Part shown: positions 7,210 through 11,298 of the stretch, piece after piece | How the letters are laid out: every line of letters begins with the position of its first letter | Numbering within the stretch: the stretch's first letter is position 1 | Source of the DNA: Gallionella sp. | GTDB lineage: Bacteria > Pseudomonadota > Gammaproteobacteria > Burkholderiales > Gallionellaceae | NCBI GenBank assembly: GCA_017880945.1 | Contig: JADGRM010000048.1 | Span: 1-11,298 of the forward strand | DNA length: 11,298 nucleotides | Reading direction: 5' to 3' | Made by a program: the position numbers and the translations under genes | Notes under the pieces: generated by a model | What the model was told of the DNA's origin: nothing | The model's database searches: none | The model's input: the letters and a program-made list of their open reading frames with translations, nothing else

Positions 7210-7553
7210 TTTTCTTTCTTTGGCATTTGCTTTGGCATTTGGCCTTTGGCGGTATAGGTCTCGATCGCCTGATCGAGACGCAGGCTGACAATGGCCGGCG
7301 TGGCGCCCGCATCGTTCACCAAAATCCGTATGTCACCGGCACGATGCCGCGCGAAGAAATCGCCCATCACCGCCTGCCAGATAGCCCCGAAACCCCGCGC
7401 TGCAGTCGACACCTCGATCTCGCACGCACCGCCGAGTGCGGCCGGTTCCACCATCACCTCGAGATTGCCCGAGCCCAGCACGCCCACAATGGCGGCCACG
7501 CCCGGCGTCGGCTTGCCGCCGTCAAAACGATACTTTAGATTTTCCATAGTCAT
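7206..7553 (-). CDS. mdcC: Malonate decarboxylase acyl carrier protein MdcC (delta subunit)
   Basis: MdcC is the small carrier that holds acetyl or malonyl on a phosphoribosyl-dephospho-CoA thiol, rather than the phosphopantetheine of a normal ACP. The acceptor site is VLGSGNLEV with Ser28, matching the Ser25 environment (GSGDLEV) recalled for Klebsiella MdcC. The 115-residue length exceeds the usual roughly 100 because of a basic tail, KGQMPKQMPKKEK, encoded by a 12-bp tandem duplication (7219-7242). The start at ATG 7553 has AAGG about 10 nt upstream; a second ATG at 7547 is less well spaced. Its stop overlaps mdcD in GTGA. A 155-bp repeat-bearing gap separates it from mdcA. Confidence 0.92.
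   Translation of the reverse strand: MTMENLKYRFDGGKPTPGVAAIVGVLGSGNLEVMVEPAALGGACEIEVSTAARGFGAIWQAVMGDFFARHRAGDIRILVNDAGATPAIVSLRLDQAIETYTAKGQMPKQMPKKEK
7219..7242. repeat. 12-bp tandem duplication at the 3' end of mdcC
   Basis: The plus strand reads TTTGGCATTTGC (7219-7230) followed at once by TTTGGCATTTGG (7231-7242), with one mismatch. On the coding strand it gives the repeated tetrapeptide QMPK in the MdcC tail. Replication slippage explains it, and being a multiple of three it preserves the GTGA overlap with mdcD. Confidence 0.8.
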
Positions 7554-7595
7554 GTTGTTCGCGCCTTTACTTTGTAGCAGCCGTCATTCCGTCAG

Positions 7596-7676
7596 CCCTC
7601 TCCCTAACCCTCTCCCGCAAGCGGGCGAGGGGACAATTGCCCTCTCTCCCTTTGGGGAGAGAGTTGGAGAGAGGGG
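7596..7676. repeat. C/T-rich palindromic repeat between mdcA and mdcC
   Basis: Three nested or adjacent stems are visible: CCCTCTCCCGC (7608-7618) with GCGGGCGAGGG (7621-7631, one mismatch); CTCTCTCCC (7642-7650) with GGGAGAGAG (7655-7663), perfect with loop TTTG; and imperfect outer arms at 7596-7608 and 7663-7675. It resembles the 'CCCTCTCCCTAACCCTCTCCC' type of dispersed intergenic repeat. No T-run follows on the minus strand, so it is not a standard terminator. It could still form an RNA structure between mdcA and mdcC. Confidence 0.75.
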
Positions 7677-7708
7677 GACGAAATGACGATCATGTAATTC
7701 ACAATACA

Positions 7709-9379
7709 TCACCAGTTCCTAAACCGCACCGGAGGCTGATACAGCCCCCCCGAGGCGCGCACCAGATCCTTTATCGATCTTGCGGCGAGCAGATCGCGCG
7801 TGGCGTCGCGCTTGTCGATGCCGAGATCCTCGGCGCGCTGGATCACACCGCGATCGCGCAGGTTCTCCACGATGCGCAGATCGCGGCCCAGGCCCATCTC
7901 GGTGTATCCCGCGACGCCGCGTATCGCCTGTTCGCGTTCTTCGGCATTGGCGCACAACAGCAGATTGGCGATGCCCTCCTCGGTGAGGATGTGGGTGACA
8001 TCATCGCCGTAGATCATCACCGGCGGCAGCGGCATGCCTGCCGATTCAGCGAGTTTCCAGGCATCCAGTTCAGCGACGAAGGCGGGTTGCATATGTTCGC
8101 GGAAAGTCTCGACCATCTGCACCACCAGTTTGCGGCCGCGTGGAATGCCGGGACGCTGGCTGCGCGCCTGCTCACCGGCACGCAACCAGGCCGGGCTGGC
8201 ATGACGCCGCCCTGCGGCATCCGCGCCCATGTTCGGCGCACCGCCGAAGCCCGAGATGCGATCCAGCGTGGCGGTCGAGCTATTGCCGGCGAGATCAATC
8301 TGCAGTGTCGATCCGATGAACAGATCGCAGGCATAATGGCCTGCCGCCTGTGAAAATGCGCGGTTCGAACGCATCGTGCCATCCGCACCGGTGAAGAACA
8401 CATCGGGGCGCGCGGCGATGTAATTCTCCATGCCGAGCTCGGAACCGAACGAGTGGATCGACTTCACAAAACCAGCTTCGATCGCGGGGATCATCGCGGG
8501 ATGGGGATTGAGTGCCCAGTGGCTGCAAATCTTGCCCTTCAGCCCGAGGCTCGCCGCGTAGGTGGGCAGCAGCAATTCGATCGCGGCGGTGTCGAATCCG
8601 ATGCCGTGGTTCAGGCGCTGCACGCCATACTCCGCGTAAATGCCCTTGATCGCCATCATCGCCATCAGCACTTGTATCTCGGAGATCTGCGCCGGGTCGC
8701 GGGTGAACAGCGGCTCGATGAAATGCGGGCGCGGGCTGGGGATCACGAAGTTCACCCAGTCGCCGGGGATATCCACGCGCGGCACCTTGTCCACCAGCTC
8801 GTTCACCTGCGCGATCACGATGCCGTTCTTGAACGCGGTGGCCTCGATGATCGCGGGCGTATCCTCGGTGTTCGGGCCCGTGTACAGATTGCCCTGTGCA
8901 TCGGCGGATTGCGCGACCACCAGCGCGACATGCGGCGTCAGGTCGACGAAATAGCGGCTGAACAATTCGAGATAAGTGTGGATCGCACCGATGCGTATCT
9001 GCCCCTTGCCCACCATGCGCGCCAGCCGCGCGGCCTGCGGGCCGGAGAACGAGAAGTCCAGTTGCTCGGCGATGCCGAGCTCGTACAGATCGAGATGCTC
9101 GGGAAGCGCCAGCACCGATTGCAGCATGTGCAATTTATTCACCCGCGCGGGATCGACGCGTGTCAGCGCCTGCGCCAGAAAATCAGCCTGCTTCTGATTG
9201 TTGCCCTCCAGGCACACGCGGTCACCCGGTTCGAGCACGGCTTCCAGTAGTTGAACCGCCATATCGGCGGGCACCACTTTGTCGCGCTGCGATGCGCCCA
9301 GCGCCGATGCGGCACGGGCCAGTTTTTGGTTGCGTCTCTGGCGTTCGTGATCCCAGATTTTTTCGGTGGGGTTGGGCAT
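7709..9379 (-). CDS. mdcA: Malonate decarboxylase alpha subunit MdcA (acetyl-S-ACP:malonate ACP transferase)
   Basis: MdcA swaps malonate for acetate on the carrier protein, giving malonyl-S-MdcC and free acetate (EC 2.3.1.187), the step that activates malonate without ATP. The 556-residue protein is full length for the family and starts in the usual way, with a basic helix WDHERQRRNQKLARA (9-23). Other conserved segments are CLEGNNQKQADFLAQAL (56-72), NHGIGFDTAAIELLLPTYA (257-275), ICSHWALNPHPAMIPAIEAG (284-303) and IDLAGNSSTATLDRISGFGG (361-380). The start ATG is preceded by little Shine-Dalgarno signal. It is the first gene of the cluster; a weak sigma70-like promoter can be drawn just upstream. 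No mdcL/mdcM transporter or mdcR regulator adjoins it; the next gene upstream is a decayed DUF3800 gene. Confidence 0.96.
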   Translation of the reverse strand: MPNPTEKIWDHERQRRNQKLARAASALGASQRDKVVPADMAVQLLEAVLEPGDRVCLEGNNQKQADFLAQALTRVDPARVNKLHMLQSVLALPEHLDLYELGIAEQLDFSFSGPQAARLARMVGKGQIRIGAIHTYLELFSRYFVDLTPHVALVVAQSADAQGNLYTGPNTEDTPAIIEATAFKNGIVIAQVNELVDKVPRVDIPGDWVNFVIPSPRPHFIEPLFTRDPAQISEIQVLMAMMAIKGIYAEYGVQRLNHGIGFDTAAIELLLPTYAASLGLKGKICSHWALNPHPAMIPAIEAGFVKSIHSFGSELGMENYIAARPDVFFTGADGTMRSNRAFSQAAGHYACDLFIGSTLQIDLAGNSSTATLDRISGFGGAPNMGADAAGRRHASPAWLRAGEQARSQRPGIPRGRKLVVQMVETFREHMQPAFVAELDAWKLAESAGMPLPPVMIYGDDVTHILTEEGIANLLLCANAEEREQAIRGVAGYTEMGLGRDLRIVENLRDRGVIQRAEDLGIDKRDATRDLLAARSIKDLVRASGGLYQPPVRFRNW

Positions 9380-9414
9380 GATGATTATTTGGAGCTGATC
9401 CCTTTAGTTATCTG

Positions 9415-9443
9415 AGCGTATGTCCGCTTTCAATTGCAGTCAA
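9415..9443 (-). promoter_or_regulatory. Candidate sigma70-like promoter for the mdc cluster
   Basis: On the minus strand TTGACT (9443-9438) is followed after 17 nt by TACGCT (9420-9415), about 36 nt before the mdcA start codon. The -35 matches consensus at five of six bases, the -10 at only three. It is the only reasonable candidate in the 69-bp gap and is offered on position and spacing alone. Confidence 0.3.
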
Positions 9444-9448
9444 ACAAA

Positions 9449-10237
9449 TCACTTCACATCATAAATAACATGGTTTGGCCCAATGATAGAGCGAAGCATC
9501 TGCTTTAAATTTGTGGCTATCTGATCTTCATTAAGTTCTATTGTGATACGGATAGTTTCTTTATATATAGTACGCTTGATTTCTTTATCATTTAATGCTT
9601 CGATTTCATCGACAGTTTTTCCTTCTTTGTACCCACGCCTAATCAATCCAGCAAATAAGTCTGCGCCCTGCAAAGGCAAAAATTCTTTGTCGTCCTCAAA
9701 TCTTGGTGTTGCACCGTAATATTTTTATAATTCCGCCGGTACATTACTAAGATATTCATCCCAAGAAGAAACAAGGATATTTTTATTGATATGATTATCA
9801 AAAATAAAATCTATTTTTTCCTCTGAAAAATAATCTTTCATTTCGCCCCTACTCTGATAAAACATCCCCATTAGGGCACGAAATGTAAAAAAGTAAGGAT
9901 CTTCTGCGTAAGCCCAATCAATATTCATATTGGGTACAAAGATACGCGCTCGAGCCCGCTTCAAATCATTTTTGTTTATTTTTATCGAAATAAATCCAAG
10001 AGAGTGTCTGTAGAGCGTATCTAAAAAAAAACCTATGTTGCTAATGCGCTCTGGAGTAGTCATTTCACCGAAATGAAAATGGTAATTCCCTTGATTATCT
10101 AATAGCCCCCACTTAGGAAGCATTTTTTCCCATTCCACAGAAAATTGTGCCCAATTTTCAGACATGGAAATGCATCCGGCCATAACAAATAGCCCGCTTT
10201 CATCCTAACTCTCATCAATAAATGCTTGCAGCACCAT
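9449..10237 (-). pseudogene. DUF3800-type gene interrupted by two in-frame stop codons
   Basis: Read as one frame from ATG 10237, this encodes a DUF3800-like protein of about 262 positions. It begins MVLQAFIDES, then TAG (10207-10205), then DESGLFVMAGCISMSENWAQF. It continues to DFIFDNHINK...SSWDEYLSNVPAEL, then TAA (9727-9725), then KYYGATPRFEDDKEFLPLQGADLFAGLIRRGYKEG. The Asp-rich N-terminus, FxFDN segment and PLQGADL motif follow the DUF3800 pattern, a family found in phage, plasmid and defence-linked settings but with no firm biochemical role. There is no frameshift: two nonsense codons leave open stretches from Met at 10183 and Met at 9679, either of which may be annotated as a small hypothetical protein. 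It is much more AT-rich than mdc, which suggests transfer. Likely inactive; a second option is expression from 10183 or recoding. Confidence 0.75.
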
Positions 10238-10328
10238 AATTAAAGGCGCTTGGGGTCATGTCTTGCATTAACACCGCCCTTTTATAAAACCCAAAAAATC
10301 AAAGTGTGGTTGCCGCCGGATTGGATTT

Positions 10329-10691
10329 TCAAGCTTGCCCCTCGAACAGATCGGGACGCGTATCTGCAATATGCTGCAAGCTTTGATGCAATCTCGGCAC
10401 CTCTACTGCAACCACGTGCCAAAGCGTTGCATTGTTGATTCCGAAATAGCCATGAGCCAAACGATTGCGCATTCCAATTAACTCACGCCACGGTATCTCG
10501 GGCATTTTTCCGCGTATTTCTTCAGGGATGTTTTTTGCGGCTTCACCGAAGAGCTGCACATTCCACAGTGTTGCATCGTAGTTAAGCCCATTGGCCTCAA
10601 AATCTTCGCGGGTCATACCGTGCGTGTAGCTCATCACCTTTTCGCAAAAGCCCTGCAAATCGTCGAAATACAGCTTCCACTCACGCGACAT
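10329..10691 (-). CDS. hepT: HepT-like ribonuclease toxin (HEPN domain, DUF86)
   Basis: This 120-residue all-helical HEPN protein is the toxin of an MntA-HepT pair. The family RNase motif R-x4-H-x-Y is intact as RNRLAHGY, with Arg75, His80 and Tyr82. In characterised pairs HepT is a ribonuclease, and the Tyr is the residue AMPylated by the antitoxin. The upstream family segment YDATLWNVQLFGEAAKNIP (38-56) is also typical. The frame is open back to 10739, but ATG 10691 is chosen: GGAAG lies a few bases upstream and MSREWKLYFDDL is the natural HepT start. It overlaps the last 11 nt of the antitoxin gene. Nothing suggests inactivation. Confidence 0.9.
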   Translation of the reverse strand: MSREWKLYFDDLQGFCEKVMSYTHGMTREDFEANGLNYDATLWNVQLFGEAAKNIPEEIRGKMPEIPWRELIGMRNRLAHGYFGINNATLWHVVAVEVPRLHQSLQHIADTRPDLFEGQA

Positions 10692-10974
10692 AGAGAGCTT
10701 CCATTTCGATGTAAGGCTTAAGTTGAGGACGCACGGCATCCAGGCTCACGAGATCAATCTCGCAATGCAGATGGTCTTCCAGATAGAACAGCAGGTCGAA
10801 GTAATTGCGATAGTTTTCACCGCCTTCAAACTCTACCAACACATCGAGGTCACTATCTTCACGCGCTTCGTCGCGCACTATCGAGCCAAACAATGCCAAA
10901 TGCTTTACGCCAAATCGTTCAATGATTATCTGTTTATGCGATTCAAGAAAATTCAAAGCATCCTGTTTTTTCAT
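10681..10974 (-). CDS. mntA: MntA-like minimal nucleotidyltransferase antitoxin
   Basis: This 97-residue minimal nucleotidyltransferase is the antitoxin partner of HepT. The catalytic GS-x10-D-x-D motif is complete (Gly30-Ser31, Asp42, Asp44), and the third acidic residue appears as Asp74 in CEIDLV. In studied homologues MntA transfers AMP from ATP to the Tyr of the HepT R-x4-H-x-Y motif, neutralising the toxin. Antitoxin precedes toxin with an 11-nt overlap, the normal arrangement for this system. AAAGG is 12 nt before the ATG, rather far. The start codon also overlaps the stop of a possible 25-codon leader ORF, so initiation may be coupled to it. Confidence 0.92.
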   Translation of the reverse strand: MKKQDALNFLESHKQIIIERFGVKHLALFGSIVRDEAREDSDLDVLVEFEGGENYRNYFDLLFYLEDHLHCEIDLVSLDAVRPQLKPYIEMEALYVA

Positions 10975-11048
10975 GGTCTGTACTTGCCTTTCACCGAAAT
11001 AGTGGCTGCTGCGATTTTAGCCAAGAAACAGAAAGAGGACAGCATCAT
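10971..11048 (-). CDS. Possible 25-residue leader ORF upstream of mntA
   Basis: A short frame begins ATG ATG at 11048 and ends in a TGA that overlaps the mntA start as ATGA (10971-10974). GGAAG sits 5 nt before the first ATG, a better ribosome-binding site than that of mntA itself. The peptide begins MMLSSFCFLAKIAAA and ends SVKGKYRP: a hydrophobic first half and a basic tail. I recognise no family. It could be a translated leader that couples ribosomes to mntA, a small membrane peptide, or chance. The site and overlap favour translation, but nothing shows that the peptide itself matters. Confidence 0.35.
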   Translation of the reverse strand: MMLSSFCFLAKIAAATISVKGKYRP

Positions 11049-11100
11049 TTTTTCTTCCAAGTCGTACATCCGGGCAGGTCTATTTCCCCGCAACCCTCAG

Positions 11101-11298
11101 TCAACCAAAATCAAAATCTGCCGTCACTGTTTGACCCACTTGCAATGTGGCACCGACACCCTGAAGGACGATGGTGTTCATGCCAAAAGTCACCGCGCCC
11201 TCTACACGGGCATCCTGCCGATAGCTTTGCAAGGTATCCCCGACTTCGCTGCTGATTGTAGCAGTCTGCGGATCAACATTGGGGATGGGACAGCGCGG
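11101..11298 (-). CDS. MOSC-domain protein, C-terminal fragment (gene runs off the window)
   Basis: The last 65 residues of a MOSC-domain protein are visible, running in from beyond the right edge and ending at TGA 11103-11101. The segment RCPIPNVDPQT carries the conserved MOSC Cys, followed by FGMNTIVLQGVGATLQVGQTV, the typical C-terminal strand region of YcbX-like MOSC proteins. MOSC domains act in molybdenum-cofactor sulfur chemistry and reduction of N-hydroxylated compounds. The N-terminal beta-barrel and full length cannot be seen. About 126 bp separate it from mntA. Confidence 0.85.
   Translation of the reverse strand, partial: PRCPIPNVDPQTATISSEVGDTLQSYRQDARVEGAVTFGMNTIVLQGVGATLQVGQTVTADFDFG

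Noticed and set aside
7642..7663. Rho-independent terminator between mdcA and mdcC
   Set aside because: The stem is good but no T-run follows on the transcribed strand, and the sequence fits a dispersed repeat.
7637..8353. A plus-strand frame crossing the mdcA-mdcC gap
   Set aside because: It starts inside the repeat and continues antisense to mdcA; no ribosome site or domain.
8453..9250. A 265-codon plus-strand frame opposite mdcA
   Set aside because: Antisense shadow rich in His and Arg, lacking family motifs, fully inside mdcA.

Overview
The window looks like the chromosome of a Gram-negative proteobacterium, most likely a betaproteobacterium. This is inferred from the GC-rich mdc genes, the COG4255/RpfE-type protein, the MscS channel with a cyclic-nucleotide domain and the REP-type palindromes. 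The species cannot be named from sequence alone. All supported genes lie on the minus strand.

Right edge (11298 to about 10330): the C-terminal end of a MOSC-domain protein, a possible 25-codon leader ORF, and an MntA-HepT toxin-antitoxin pair with intact catalytic motifs. Next (10237 to 9449) is an AT-rich DUF3800-type gene. It is broken by two in-frame stop codons but by no frameshift, so it reads as two open fragments. Its base composition differs sharply from the mdc genes, which suggests horizontal acquisition and recent decay.

Centre (9379 to 2712): a complete set of biotin-independent malonate decarboxylase genes in the order mdcA-C-D-E-G-B-H. MdcB and MdcG make and attach the 2'-(5''-triphosphoribosyl)-3'-dephospho-CoA prosthetic group to the carrier protein MdcC, and MdcH loads the first malonyl group. 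MdcA then exchanges acetyl for malonyl on the carrier. MdcD and MdcE decarboxylate malonyl-S-MdcC, giving acetyl-S-MdcC and CO2. Most junctions overlap or nearly abut, except mdcA-mdcC and mdcD-mdcE, which are spread apart by palindromic repeats. No malonate transporter (mdcLM, mdcF) and no regulator (mdcR) is in the window.

Left (2688 to 22): a COG4255 phosphoglycerate-mutase-like protein and an MscS-type channel fused to a cyclic-nucleotide-binding domain follow at gaps of about 25 bp. They may be read through from mdc, but no functional link is evident.

The most striking feature is repeat invasion. Three copies of a palindrome-rich element share the end motifs CGAAAAACTTTTG and ATGGCCCG(C/G)TCCTACA. 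Two lie between mdcD and mdcE. The third sits inside the mdcG reading frame, which stays open and gains about 50-60 residues. A different palindrome sits in frame in the COG4255 gene, and a third repeat type separates mdcA from mdcC.
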